Below, in pieces: positions 1 through 8,400 of a DNA stretch of 20,582 nucleotides (the first letter of the stretch is position 1; each line of letters opens with the position of its first letter). The DNA comes from CAYVUI01 sp964454745. GTDB taxonomy: Bacteria; Planctomycetota; Phycisphaerae; Sedimentisphaerales; Anaerohalosphaeraceae. The DNA lies in contig CAYVUI010000083.1 of NCBI GenBank assembly GCA_964454745.1, positions 1 through 20,582 of the forward strand, given 5' to 3'. The notes below the pieces were generated by a model. The model ran no database searches, was not told the DNA's origin, and worked only from the letters and a program-made list of their open reading frames with translations. Made by a program: the position numbers and the translations under genes.

Positions 1-185
1 GAACATAACACGCTTAATATAAAAGACTTAAAACTTTTTCTGGGACGACTATTTATTCTATTTGTTCACACGCATCGGTGCGATTCTCTAACAAAGCGAG
101 TTTGACGACATGGATAATTTCAAGGCTCCGAACAGACACGACCTGGTGCCAGGGAGAGTAAAGACTGCCAAAGAACTGGAAAGAA
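1..185. other. Non-coding end of window downstream of the DegT gene
   Basis: This stretch follows the last gene of the minus-strand operon. I see no convincing gene. It contains short palindromes only: CGCA/TGCG at 71-74 and 79-82, and CCTGG/CCAGG at 142-146 and 149-153. None is followed by a T-tract in the minus direction, so I cannot point to a clear rho-independent terminator for the operon. Confidence 0.5.
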
Positions 186-1349
186 TTACTCTGCCTGGGT
201 GAATTGCGTTATGAACTCCACCGTCTTTTTTACGGTCCCTTCTCCCGCGCGGGGATGCAGGGGTAAATTGACAGTTTCCCGGCTAGCCTTCTCGGCTTGT
301 GGGCACATCCCGATTTTGTAACCATAAGGTTCGAGAGGGGTTTCCTCCGGGTGGAGGGGGCTTTCAAACCAGCTTCCAAGCTCGATCCCATGTGAGGCCG
401 CCTGCTCAAGGGCTTTTTTCTTTTCGGTAATGCGAATTGGATATCTTACCATTACCGGTTCCATAATCCCTTTATTGTAATTACGAACGGCCCAGCCTTT
501 CTCAGCCAACAGCCGGTCGTACAACTCCGCCATTTGGATGCGATGCTCGATATTTTTCTGAAGTTTCTTTAGCTGTTTTAATCCTGAACCGGCCTGTACG
601 CTGCTCATCGCTTTGAAAAATCCCTCCGGCATTACCGGTTCAAATTCACAGGTGCTTGATGAACCGACAACGATACCTTTGCGTGTAAGAAATCGAAAGA
701 GGTTCTGTGCCAGTGCTGTTGTACGCGGGTAAATGAAGGTTCGGTACACCAGCAGTTGTGCAGTGAGCATCAACTTGTCTTTACCGGTAGGCTGGGTAAT
801 ATCCCGGCAGACGGTCTCAATCTTTTGAGCGAGTTCAGCGTCGTTTGTAATTGCCATGCCGCCAAGGCCCGTGGTGAAAGGCTTATTCCACTGGAATGAA
901 AAATACGCAGATTGCCCCATCGATCCCAGCAGATGCCCCTTGTATTTTGAACCGAGCGAAAGGCAGCAGTCCTCGATGACGGGGATGTTACGTTGCCGGG
1001 CGATTTGCAGAATTGCATCCATGTCACAGGCATATCCATAGGTATGCTGTGCAATAATCGCTTTGGTTTTTTCTGTGATCGCATTTTCGACCAGTTGGGG
1101 ACGCATGTTAAAGGTGTCCGGTTCGATATCTACGTAGACCGGCCTGGCACCGACATACGTGATGGGATTTACGTCCATGACACAGGTGTAGCCGGGCAGA
1201 ATGATTTCATCACCTTCTGATACTTTCATGGCACGCAGGATCGCGTATAAAGCCACCCGCGCTTTCCAGAAACTGAATGCATGTTCCGCTGAAAAAACCC
1301 GTGCAAAATTCGATTCAAAGATTTTCTGTTTGCTTGTGTTTTCTGACAT
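186..1349 (-). CDS. DegT/DnrJ/EryC1/StrS-family PLP-dependent sugar aminotransferase
   Basis: The 387-residue protein has the length and layout of the DegT/DnrJ/EryC1/StrS family, fold type I PLP enzymes that mostly transfer an amino group from glutamate to a 3- or 4-keto nucleotide sugar in the cytoplasm. The early motif GDEIILPGYTC, the His-Thr-Tyr-Gly at about 102-105, Glu-Asp at 126-127 (the Asp contacts the PLP ring nitrogen) and the Schiff-base lysine K156 in WNKPFTTGLGG are all visible. The usual Gln three residues after that Asp (EDAAQ in many members) is Leu130 here, which is atypical. The ATG start follows a GGAA sequence and lies 15 bases after the methyltransferase stop, so it is the last gene of the operon. 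No sugar dehydratase is present nearby to name the substrate, so the exact amino sugar is unknown. Confidence 0.88.
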   Translation of the reverse strand: MSENTSKQKIFESNFARVFSAEHAFSFWKARVALYAILRAMKVSEGDEIILPGYTCVMDVNPITYVGARPVYVDIEPDTFNMRPQLVENAITEKTKAIIAQHTYGYACDMDAILQIARQRNIPVIEDCCLSLGSKYKGHLLGSMGQSAYFSFQWNKPFTTGLGGMAITNDAELAQKIETVCRDITQPTGKDKLMLTAQLLVYRTFIYPRTTALAQNLFRFLTRKGIVVGSSSTCEFEPVMPEGFFKAMSSVQAGSGLKQLKKLQKNIEHRIQMAELYDRLLAEKGWAVRNYNKGIMEPVMVRYPIRITEKKKALEQAASHGIELGSWFESPLHPEETPLEPYGYKIGMCPQAEKASRETVNLPLHPRAGEGTVKKTVEFITQFTQAE

Positions 1350-1364
1350 AATATTTTCCAGGTT

Positions 1365-2112
1365 TCATTTTTTCTCAAAGGCGGAAAGTCGGTGGGTTTT
1401 CAAAATAGGGAGAATCTCTAAAAGTTTACAGAAAGAAAAGGAAATTGGGGCAATCCTGCGGGCAAGCGGAGGAAGCAATGTGAGTTTTTTACTCAGACAT
1501 TTGCTGCTTGGGAAATATGTTTTCAGCTCACTTAATGGAACCGCACCTACATCCTTGTTATACGGATTGTCCACAACAAAATCATAGATGATAACCCAGC
1601 CGCCCGGTTTGAGCATACGCATGGCTTCCGAGCAGATATTTTCTCGGATTTGCTTATNNNNNNNNNNTTTACAGCATTTCTTTTCCGCAACAGGAACTAT
1701 CTAATACACTGCTTAGGCAGGTAAACATAGTTACAAGATCAAATGAGCCTTCCTCGAAAGGGCAATTCTCAGCAGAGCAGCATGCAAAATGCATTGCGGG
1801 CAGAGACTCTTTGGCATGCGCAATTCTTTTTTCGAGAATATCAATGCCGTAACAGTTATTCATCGGGACACCATACCTCACGAATGGCACCAGGGTCCCC
1901 CCGGCACCGCAGCCGATATCCAGCACTCGCCTGCCGGAAAGATTGCTAACAGTCTTTTCCAGCATGGACAGCAATACCCTTTCACGTTCCTGGAACATGA
2001 AAATAGCGGATTTATTGAACACGGAATAGCGTTCTTTTATCCGGTTATCTTCACGCCTGGCATAAGCCTGCTCTACTCGCTGGCGGTCATTTAAATTGGA
2101 GTTTTCAGTCAT
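1365..2112 (-). CDS. Class I SAM-dependent methyltransferase, interrupted by an assembly gap
   Basis: Two reading frames flank a 10-N gap and together make one methyltransferase. The N-terminal part (2112 to the gap) carries SAM motif I, VLDIGCGAGG, at about residues 63-72, then a motif-II-like region FDLVTMFTCLSSVLD. The part after the gap (from 1657) reads KQIRENICSEAMRMLKPGG, then an IIYDF segment and a C-terminal LLPPLARRIAP stretch, typical of methyltransferases in glycan clusters. The N-terminal frame meets a TAA at 1671-1669, two bases before the Ns, and the two halves are out of frame if the gap is taken as exactly 10 bases. This looks like a poor contig end rather than a real pseudogene, but that is inference. 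I chose ATG at 2112 over an upstream in-frame TTG at 2142 because a GGA precedes the ATG at useful distance. Probably O-methylates a sugar; substrate unknown. Confidence 0.75.
1658..1667. other. Assembly gap (10 N)
   Basis: Ten consecutive N lie inside the methyltransferase gene. The round number and the reading-frame mismatch of the two sides suggest a nominal scaffold gap, not a measured length. Confidence 0.98.
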
Positions 2113-2160
2113 AAGATGTCCAATATGGTATTTTTTAGGCAATCTGCAAGGAAATCAGAC

Positions 2161-3195
2161 TTACCTCGATATTTTCTGCTTTTGTGTATCGATCCCTTTG
2201 CCCTTCATGAGAACGAATCGAATTATACCCCACAGGCTGCCGATCCCGTAGGCAAAATGCAAAATAAAGAAAATAAGTGGTGCAAGCAGTCCGCAGGCAA
2301 AGCCGGATTTCATTCCCACATGTACCGCGCCTGCCAGCACCCCCAGGCCATAGAGAAGCAGTTCAAGCCCAAAAAGATAGAGGATTGGCCGGAAAAAGAA
2401 GGATCCCAAGCCCAGCATTAAAATGGAGAGCACAAATCCAAGCGGAATCACCTGCCGAATTGTTGCGGGACGTTTATGCTTCTGCATCGTCCGGATACGC
2501 CAGAAACCATACTGAAAATACTGCCGCCAGAGCTTTGGAATACTGCCTCTTGAATAATAGGTACTGTGAATCTGGGGGGTCATAAATATTTTTCCGCCCG
2601 CAAGTACAAGTCTCATATTCAACTCATCATCCTGGTTTCGAACAAGCTGTTCATCGAACAGACCTATTTTGTCGAATACCCACTTCCAGTATGCTCCAAA
2701 AGCAATGGTATCCACATACCCTTCATAATTTCCAAGCCTGAACATCGCATTACCGACACCCACCGGACTGCTCATTGCAGCAGCAATAGCTGTGCCCATA
2801 AAATTTGTTCCAATTGTTTTAATCGGACCACCAACACACCATGCTTCTTTAGCGTCAACAAGATATTGTATGTTTTTAGAAATAAAATCACTTGGAACTT
2901 CCGCATGTCCATCAATACGAATAATAATGTCCCCCTTAGCTGCCGCAATACCAATATTCATGGCAGGGCCAACTACTTTTTGCGGATTGTCTAAGAGACG
3001 AACATTGGGAGACTCTTTTTCAATCTGTTCGATAATTTCGCGTGTTCCATCATCACTCATACCATCCAGTAGAAGCACTTCATAATAATCGGAAGGATAA
3101 TCATTAGACAGTACGGATCTTATACACTGCTCGATAAAATCGGCTTCATTTCGACAGGGTATTAATATACTGACAAATGTGTTATCATGTTTCAT
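2161..3195 (-). CDS. Family 2 glycosyltransferase, ExoA-like, membrane-anchored
   Basis: The 344-residue protein begins with the GT-A fold signature SILIPCRNEADFIEQCIRSV and has LLLDGMSDDGT at about 40-50. Its metal-binding DxD equivalent is the RIDGHAEV segment, and NQDDELNMRL carries the probable catalytic base region. This pattern (DGH instead of DAD, QDDE, then YYSRGS) resembles the succinoglycan-type ExoA group of GT2. About 90 C-terminal residues form two or three hydrophobic helices, so it should sit at the inner face of the cytoplasmic membrane and extend a lipid-linked oligosaccharide. Its ATG overlaps the stop of the upstream GT4 gene in an ATGA junction, implying translational coupling. 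Donor and acceptor sugars cannot be read from the sequence. Confidence 0.88.
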   Translation of the reverse strand: MKHDNTFVSILIPCRNEADFIEQCIRSVLSNDYPSDYYEVLLLDGMSDDGTREIIEQIEKESPNVRLLDNPQKVVGPAMNIGIAAAKGDIIIRIDGHAEVPSDFISKNIQYLVDAKEAWCVGGPIKTIGTNFMGTAIAAAMSSPVGVGNAMFRLGNYEGYVDTIAFGAYWKWVFDKIGLFDEQLVRNQDDELNMRLVLAGGKIFMTPQIHSTYYSRGSIPKLWRQYFQYGFWRIRTMQKHKRPATIRQVIPLGFVLSILMLGLGSFFFRPILYLFGLELLLYGLGVLAGAVHVGMKSGFACGLLAPLIFFILHFAYGIGSLWGIIRFVLMKGKGIDTQKQKISR

Positions 3196-4439
3196 TTTTG
3201 TCTACTTTTGCAAGAATGATTTTTAAATATATCTTTCATAAATGTGCATATTTCTTCTGCATGTATATCTCTATTGTAATGCTTCTCAGCAATTATTCTG
3301 GCATTTTGGCTCATTTCTATCTGTTTTTCATTATTTTCATACAGGAATGTAACATTATTTATAAATTGCTCAAGATGACACTGACAAATTCCCAAACCCG
3401 CATTATTCTGCTCAATAGCTTCTCTCTGCCAGCCGGAATAATTCAGTAATACAGGCTTGCCCGCAGCAAGGGAGTCAAAAAACTTGTTTGCAGAATTATG
3501 CTCCAGGATGGGATAATCTGCAAATATTACCATTGAGACATCACAGGCTGCTACATACCGAGGTAAGTCATTTTTGTTAATGGATCCAAGTAATTCGATA
3601 TTTCTTAGCCCTTTTTTTTCGATCATTTTTTGAATTATTGGACGCTGGGAACCATCACCAATGATAACGAAATGGATATCCTGAATATCTTTTAACTGGT
3701 CCGCTGCATTGACGACAAACTCCAAACCATTTGCTTTGCCCATGGCACCAAAATGCATGAGCACAAATTTTTTCTCCCAGTCATGCTCTTTGCGAATGGG
3801 TGCCCCATCCATCTCAGGATTAAAACGATCCAGATCGCTGCAATTTGGAGCCACCAGGACCTGCCGCTTTTTTTTTCCAAGTACTCTTTTCACTCCTTCA
3901 GCCATTCCGGGCGAAAGAGCCACAATTCCACTGGAAGAAAGATAAATACGCCTTTCCAGCCAAAGCAGGGCCTTTTTTAAAACTGGATTTCTGATCACAC
4001 CCAATTCGATTGGAATTTCAGGCCATTGATCACGTACTTCAAAAATGAATGGAATTTTCCTAAACCATTTGAGCAAAATGGCGGAAATACCCACTGTAAG
4101 CGGTGTGCTGGATGCATAGACGATATCTACATCAGGAACTCGCATACCCTGCACAAAAGCACAAAGAAAGTATTGGAAAAACGAAATAATTCTGCGAAAA
4201 AATGACTGCTTATTACTGTACCGAGATCCGACAATTCTAACGGCAATTCCTTCAATTTCCTGGGGCTTAGAACTGTATTCAAGCCCCCCGATATCGTAAT
4301 GACCTGTTATTACAGTCACTTTGTGTCCTGCCTGGACCCATCGTTTGGCAAATTCATAAGATCGGGTGCCCGTGGAGCCTTTGGGAATGGCAAAATGCTG
4401 ATGGAGATAGAGAATATGCGTCTTATTACTCCTGGACAT
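3192..4439 (-). CDS. Family 4 glycosyltransferase, WbuB-like
   Basis: The 415-residue protein has the GT-B layout of GT4 enzymes. The N-terminal part LYLHQHFAIPKGSTGTRSYE resembles the WbuB-like subgroup, in which this loop precedes a helix with EFAKRWVQAGHKVTVITGH. The C-terminal nucleotide-sugar domain starts near FVLMHFGAMGKANGLEF and has the segment EHNSANKFFDSLAAGKPVL, where WbuB-type enzymes bind the donor. It is a cytoplasmic, retaining transferase that probably adds one sugar to the repeat unit. The gene starts 14 bases inside the end of the upstream beta-helix gene and overlaps the next GT2 gene by four bases. Its own ribosome-binding site is weak, which fits coupled translation. Confidence 0.87.
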   Translation of the reverse strand: MSRSNKTHILYLHQHFAIPKGSTGTRSYEFAKRWVQAGHKVTVITGHYDIGGLEYSSKPQEIEGIAVRIVGSRYSNKQSFFRRIISFFQYFLCAFVQGMRVPDVDIVYASSTPLTVGISAILLKWFRKIPFIFEVRDQWPEIPIELGVIRNPVLKKALLWLERRIYLSSSGIVALSPGMAEGVKRVLGKKKRQVLVAPNCSDLDRFNPEMDGAPIRKEHDWEKKFVLMHFGAMGKANGLEFVVNAADQLKDIQDIHFVIIGDGSQRPIIQKMIEKKGLRNIELLGSINKNDLPRYVAACDVSMVIFADYPILEHNSANKFFDSLAAGKPVLLNYSGWQREAIEQNNAGLGICQCHLEQFINNVTFLYENNEKQIEMSQNARIIAEKHYNRDIHAEEICTFMKDIFKNHSCKSRQK

Positions 4440-5652
4440 CTATAATTGAATCATAATCCCACAAATCGGGTATTTCATATCCTTCTTCTTTTGCCCTGGC
4501 GAAGGGCCAGCCATAATACCATACTTCTTTCATCCGAACCGGCTGAATATCAGGAGAATAGGCAAAACAGCCTATGTCTCCTTTATGAGTTGACCGTTTT
4601 CTTCCAAAGAAATCTTTCTCTAAAAGATACTCAGATTTTGCTTCCCCTTTTCCAGAACTACCGGCAGATAAATAATATATTCCCTGTTGCGGCAGTAAAA
4701 AGGTTGGCTTCTTATATATATTTCCAATAATCCATTTATGATCTTGAGGCCATAACAGATTACCGCTTATTTTTACGTTCTCACTGTTACTGTCCTGCAA
4801 AAAGATGTTCGATTCAGGTATATAAGCCCATTTGTTATTAAATGCGATAATGTTATTGGCAACAATTTCATTTTCTGCCCTTGCCAAAACTATCCCATAT
4901 CCATTATCCACAATTGTATTATGGATTATCCGATTTTTTCCTGCTGAATCCACAGGTGAAAATACGAGTACACCCGAACGAGTATTGCCATATATTAGAT
5001 TGTTTTCAATAGTACTATTTTTTAGAGATGAATAGAGATGCAAACCATGCGCCGAATTGAATCTGACAATATTCTGCCGTATAATTAAATCATTCCCATC
5101 AGCATATACCCCATGATCATACTGAATGTGTTTGCCGTTAAACTCGATGAGATTTCGTTCAATTACCGATCCGTTTACATTATGTGCCTCAATCCCATTA
5201 CCTGCATTACTATGAATCCAGCAATTTCGAATCACTGTATGGTTAGCATTAGATTTAATCCCAGTCAACATGGCTCCACTGGATGTTAATCCATCGATGA
5301 TGACCCATTCACAGCCCCGATTTACATAGATATTATGCGTTGTTGATCCATGTAAAACAGCTCGATATTTTTTAAGGGACTTTAGCACGGTTGGATTGGT
5401 CGGACTTCCTTTGTGCTCAGGTCGTAAAGTAAACTGCCCTTCGGTATATATTCCCTGCATAAACAGAAAAGTATTTCCACCTCCAGTTTTTTGAATGGCC
5501 TGTCTAAAAGTTTTAAAAGGGTTAGTGGGTGAACCGGTCCCAATTGCAGTTCCTTTGGGACTGATGAAATAGGTTCCACCATAATTCGTTACAGTGAATA
5601 TGCAAAGGTAAAGAAATGATAACAACAGTATCTTTCTTGGAATGTAAATCAT
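4426..5652 (-). CDS. Exported right-handed parallel beta-helix protein (smaller paralogue)
   Basis: This 408-residue protein opens with a basic-hydrophobic signal peptide (residues 1-25, MIYIPRKILLLSFLYLCIF) and a likely cut near NYGG. It is followed by the conserved entry module YFISPKGTAIGTGSPTNPF seen in many secreted beta-helix proteins. Residues about 115-300 form repeated coils with the pattern of Ile/Val ladders and Asn turns, such as TVIRNCWIHSN, SVIERNLIEFN, STIENNLIYGN and IVANNIIAFNN. The C-terminus has the GDIGCFAYSPD ending common after such helices. Proteins of this fold include polysaccharide lyases, C5-epimerases and binding proteins, but I cannot identify catalytic residues and do not assign a reaction. 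The gene sits between a paralogue and a GT4, so it probably acts on the polymer in the periplasm or outside. Confidence 0.85.
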   Translation of the reverse strand: MIYIPRKILLLSFLYLCIFTVTNYGGTYFISPKGTAIGTGSPTNPFKTFRQAIQKTGGGNTFLFMQGIYTEGQFTLRPEHKGSPTNPTVLKSLKKYRAVLHGSTTHNIYVNRGCEWVIIDGLTSSGAMLTGIKSNANHTVIRNCWIHSNAGNGIEAHNVNGSVIERNLIEFNGKHIQYDHGVYADGNDLIIRQNIVRFNSAHGLHLYSSLKNSTIENNLIYGNTRSGVLVFSPVDSAGKNRIIHNTIVDNGYGIVLARAENEIVANNIIAFNNKWAYIPESNIFLQDSNSENVKISGNLLWPQDHKWIIGNIYKKPTFLLPQQGIYYLSAGSSGKGEAKSEYLLEKDFFGRKRSTHKGDIGCFAYSPDIQPVRMKEVWYYGWPFARAKEEGYEIPDLWDYDSIIDVQE

Positions 5653-5694
5653 ATTATCTCTTTTACAACAATAAGATTAGATACAACGAAAAAA

Positions 5695-7323
5695 TCAGGG
5701 TTTTGCAGCGTTTATCTGTACTGACTGCGGTTCCTCTATTTTTTCTTCTTCCAGTTCCAACTCTTGCATTTCAGGAAAAAATATTTTGTCAATATCCAGC
5801 GTTTCGATTTCATCAATTTTTACTTTAACATCCCTGGAGCTTCCCCAGCCTGCATTAGAAGAGGAACCTGACAACCCTCCACTTGATTGTCTATAGTTTG
5901 AAGAACTTGTTGAATCTGAAGATTCCGGGATTCTGGGTTGATTTGTATTCGTTGTTGATGTGCTGGTTTTATTGTTTTTTACAAAATTAAAAAATTCTTC
6001 GCTTTCTTCACTTCCTCCTCCTGAGTTATCTATAATTCCCCCTTCTTTTAGCAAAACAAATGCCTCGAAATAGGAATTCGAATTAATCGGAATGGTCAGT
6101 CCATCATAAGTACCTTGCTGATAATCTGATTCATAGTATTCAGCCGGTCGAATCAACTGGTAGCGTTCTCCAGGCTGGAGGAATTCACCGGGATTGAAAT
6201 TAATGCGCATAATTCTTTTCCAGTTATAAATGGCCACATGAGCCCGGCTGGAATCATAAGCATTCTCAAGAAGAATTGCTGTAAATGGCTCTGATGTGGA
6301 AATTGCATCCACATCGGGATAGACAATGTTTTCAGATTGGTTGATTTGCTGCCATTGATGAAAAGTTAATTTTCCATTTAACATTATATTATTATTCACA
6401 TAACAATCTTCATTCTCCGGCCCCCACAGATACCCAACAACCATATCGTCATCAAATAGGTAATTATCATAAATATAAATCGATTTAGCTGGATTATGCC
6501 CTCCAACAAGAAAATCTCTATTGTTATTATAGGAAATATTGTTTTTAACTAAATAATTCTTTAATTGCTGATTCACACCTGAGCCATAAATATGTAGGCC
6601 ATAACCAACCTGTTTTGTAAAAATACAATTTGATACTATTTTTCCCCCGGTATTATTACTAGAATAGATTGCATGCCCGTCACCATCTCCATTTGAACCC
6701 CAATAGCCATTTTCATAAATAATACATCCATAAATCTCACTGTCGATGGCTTCCTGCCAAAAACCAATCCCAACGGTAGTACAATGATGAATCACAAGAT
6801 TTATGTATTTACAATTGTTACTTTCTCGCATCCACAATCCACCATAGGGCCTTTCCAATCCTTCAGGCCATTGAACTTCTTGACCGCGGTCCATGGGACG
6901 GTTCATTGTTCGTGTCATATATGTATTCTCAGATACGGTAAGTTCCAGATCCCAAACCCACACATACTCACTGAATTTAACAAACAATGAATAGCCGTCA
7001 ATGGTCGCTCGCTGCCCATCAGCAGGCTTGATTACAATCGGATTACCATCCTGCCCCTTCAAGCTCAAAAAGAGATATTGATGATCACTGCTGCGATTCG
7101 GGGCTTTATACGTACCTCCCTGGAGAAGAATCGTATCGCCCGGCATAACAGAATGGTCTCCTTTAAAAACGGAGACAATATCCAATGGAGCCCCGGAGGT
7201 CCCGGAGCCCAGGGGAGACCCCTGCGGAGCCACAATCCATTCTCTTCCAAATACCCCTGAAATAAAAAGAACCGTGACTATCTGTAAAAGCAACAAATTA
7301 TTGTTTATTGAATTTTTAAACAT
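5695..7323 (-). CDS. Exported parallel beta-helix protein with Ser/Gly linker and acidic tail (larger paralogue)
   Basis: From the ATG at 7323 the protein has 542 residues; a TTG one codon earlier is possible, but AGGAA at 7336-7332 is spaced 8 bases from the ATG. A signal peptide covers residues 1-26 (cut after VFG). The entry module EWIVAPQGSPLGSGTSGAP is followed by beta-helix coils (about 100-330), with HAIY at about 217-220 and YGLHIYGSG at 241-249. Residues about 360-426 make a beta-sandwich-like module (AIYNWKR, LQPGERYQL, GTYDGLTIPI, FEAFVLLKE) known from other large secreted beta-helix proteins. Then come a Ser/Thr/Asn/Gly-rich linker (about 432-498) and a highly acidic tail (about 500-534). 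Its start overlaps the end of the upstream GT4. The role is unknown: polymer binding, trimming or epimerisation are all possible. Confidence 0.84.
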   Translation of the reverse strand: MFKNSINNNLLLLQIVTVLFISGVFGREWIVAPQGSPLGSGTSGAPLDIVSVFKGDHSVMPGDTILLQGGTYKAPNRSSDHQYLFLSLKGQDGNPIVIKPADGQRATIDGYSLFVKFSEYVWVWDLELTVSENTYMTRTMNRPMDRGQEVQWPEGLERPYGGLWMRESNNCKYINLVIHHCTTVGIGFWQEAIDSEIYGCIIYENGYWGSNGDGDGHAIYSSNNTGGKIVSNCIFTKQVGYGLHIYGSGVNQQLKNYLVKNNISYNNNRDFLVGGHNPAKSIYIYDNYLFDDDMVVGYLWGPENEDCYVNNNIMLNGKLTFHQWQQINQSENIVYPDVDAISTSEPFTAILLENAYDSSRAHVAIYNWKRIMRINFNPGEFLQPGERYQLIRPAEYYESDYQQGTYDGLTIPINSNSYFEAFVLLKEGGIIDNSGGGSEESEEFFNFVKNNKTSTSTTNTNQPRIPESSDSTSSSNYRQSSGGLSGSSSNAGWGSSRDVKVKIDEIETLDIDKIFFPEMQELELEEEKIEEPQSVQINAAKP

Positions 7324-8392
7324 CAAGCAGGTTCCTGTATATTAATTCCAGTTTGCCCATATTGGTAATACGATCACCAAATTGCTCTACTCTCCTCCTG
7401 TTTTTATCCAATACATCCGAAAACTTATGTGCATTACGGGTATATGTCATAATACACTCCGCCAATTGTTCTGGATTTGCCACTTTATGCAGCAAACCCG
7501 TTTTACCATCTTCCAGCCAGGAAGAATTGGCTGGAATCTCTGAAACGATCGGAAAACAACCACAAGCCATCGCTTCGAGCAGACACAGGCTCGTACCATC
7601 CCAAAGCGAAGCCGAAAGGTATATATCATTATCGGCAAGATAACCGTGCATCTGCGTATTATCACAGCCGCCGACAAAATTTATTTTTTCCGAAAGTCCC
7701 TTTTCAGCAGCCAACTGCTTGAGTTCACCCTCCAGTTCTCCATTTCCGACAAAAGTCATTTTAAAATCCTGACCCTGATTGTGCAGAATCTGTAGTCCCC
7801 TGATAATGGTGGGATGGTCATAGACACTCTCAAGGCGACGGGTATTTACCATCCGAAGTGGACGACCTGGAGCATATACCTTTTTTGGTGAAAATGCAAA
7901 TTTGTTCGTATCAACCCCCAGGGTTAATACATGCGTTTTTGCCTCCGGAATCCCCAGATCAAGCACCATCCCTTTTAAATCCTCGGAAACGACATTCACA
8001 AAGGCCGCCTGCTTGAAGATTCGCTTCAGCAAAGGCCTCCAAACTGGAGATTTTATCCCGGTAGTTACATCACTGCCATGCGCGGTGACCACAGTAGGCT
8101 TAAAACCGCAAATCAGTCCGGCCAGTCCGCCGCTCGTAGCGTAATGTGTATGAACAATGTCGGGTTTAATTTTCCGCAACAGTTTTCGAGCACGCCATGC
8201 ACTAATTAGATATTTTACTTTTGCCGCACTGCTGTCGTACTTGCTGCCGATACTCAAATCAAAGGCTTTTACTCCATAATCCGGACCCGGAGCCAGTTTA
8301 AATAGATAAATATCATGCCCACACCTCTTGAAATAATCAATATACGGCCTGACATGCGTAAACGAACCATGTGATATATAGACAATCTTCAT
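7316..8392 (-). CDS. Family 4 glycosyltransferase
   Basis: The 358-residue protein is a GT-B fold GT4 enzyme. The N-terminal acceptor domain begins MKIVYISHGSFTHVRPYID and contains DIVHTHYATSGGLAGLI and the loop VVTAHGSDVT. The hinge is followed by GVDTNKFAF and PLRMVNTRRLESVYDHP, where donor binding starts, then SLWDGTSLCLLEAMACGCFP near residue 275. That segment has Asp and Glu at the positions of the E-x7-E motif. It should transfer one sugar from a nucleotide donor on the cytoplasmic side. It begins 8 bases after the acetyltransferase stop, and its end overlaps the larger beta-helix gene by 8 bases, tying that exported protein to the polysaccharide operon. Confidence 0.88.
   Translation of the reverse strand: MKIVYISHGSFTHVRPYIDYFKRCGHDIYLFKLAPGPDYGVKAFDLSIGSKYDSSAAKVKYLISAWRARKLLRKIKPDIVHTHYATSGGLAGLICGFKPTVVTAHGSDVTTGIKSPVWRPLLKRIFKQAAFVNVVSEDLKGMVLDLGIPEAKTHVLTLGVDTNKFAFSPKKVYAPGRPLRMVNTRRLESVYDHPTIIRGLQILHNQGQDFKMTFVGNGELEGELKQLAAEKGLSEKINFVGGCDNTQMHGYLADNDIYLSASLWDGTSLCLLEAMACGCFPIVSEIPANSSWLEDGKTGLLHKVANPEQLAECIMTYTRNAHKFSDVLDKNRRRVEQFGDRITNMGKLELIYRNLLDV
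7332..7336 (-). promoter_or_regulatory. Shine-Dalgarno that fixes the larger beta-helix start
   Basis: Read on the minus strand this is AGGAA, 8 bases before the ATG at 7323-7321. It favours this ATG over the adjacent upstream TTG and lies inside the last codons of the preceding GT4 gene. Confidence 0.55.
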
Positions 8393-8400
8393 AAATACAC

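Noticed and set aside
21..38. AAAAG/CTTTT hairpin as a terminator for the minus-strand operon
   Set aside because: The stem is five weak A-T-rich pairs with no GC core and lies about 150 bases past the last stop codon. It is too weak to call.
142..153. CCTGG/CCAGG palindrome after the last operon gene
   Set aside because: The spacer is only two bases and there is no following T-tract. It may be chance or a restriction-like site.
1201..1587. A 128-codon plus-strand frame over the DegT-methyltransferase junction
   Set aside because: It is the complement of two well-supported minus-strand genes and their junction, with no domain signature.
1365..2112. Calling the methyltransferase a true pseudogene
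   Set aside because: The stop lies two bases from the Ns at a contig end, so an assembly error is the simpler explanation.
2113..2142. Upstream TTG start for the methyltransferase
   Set aside because: No ribosome-binding sequence is seen before the TTG, whereas the ATG at 2112 has GGA upstream. The extra residues (MPKKYHIGHL) do not resemble a family start.
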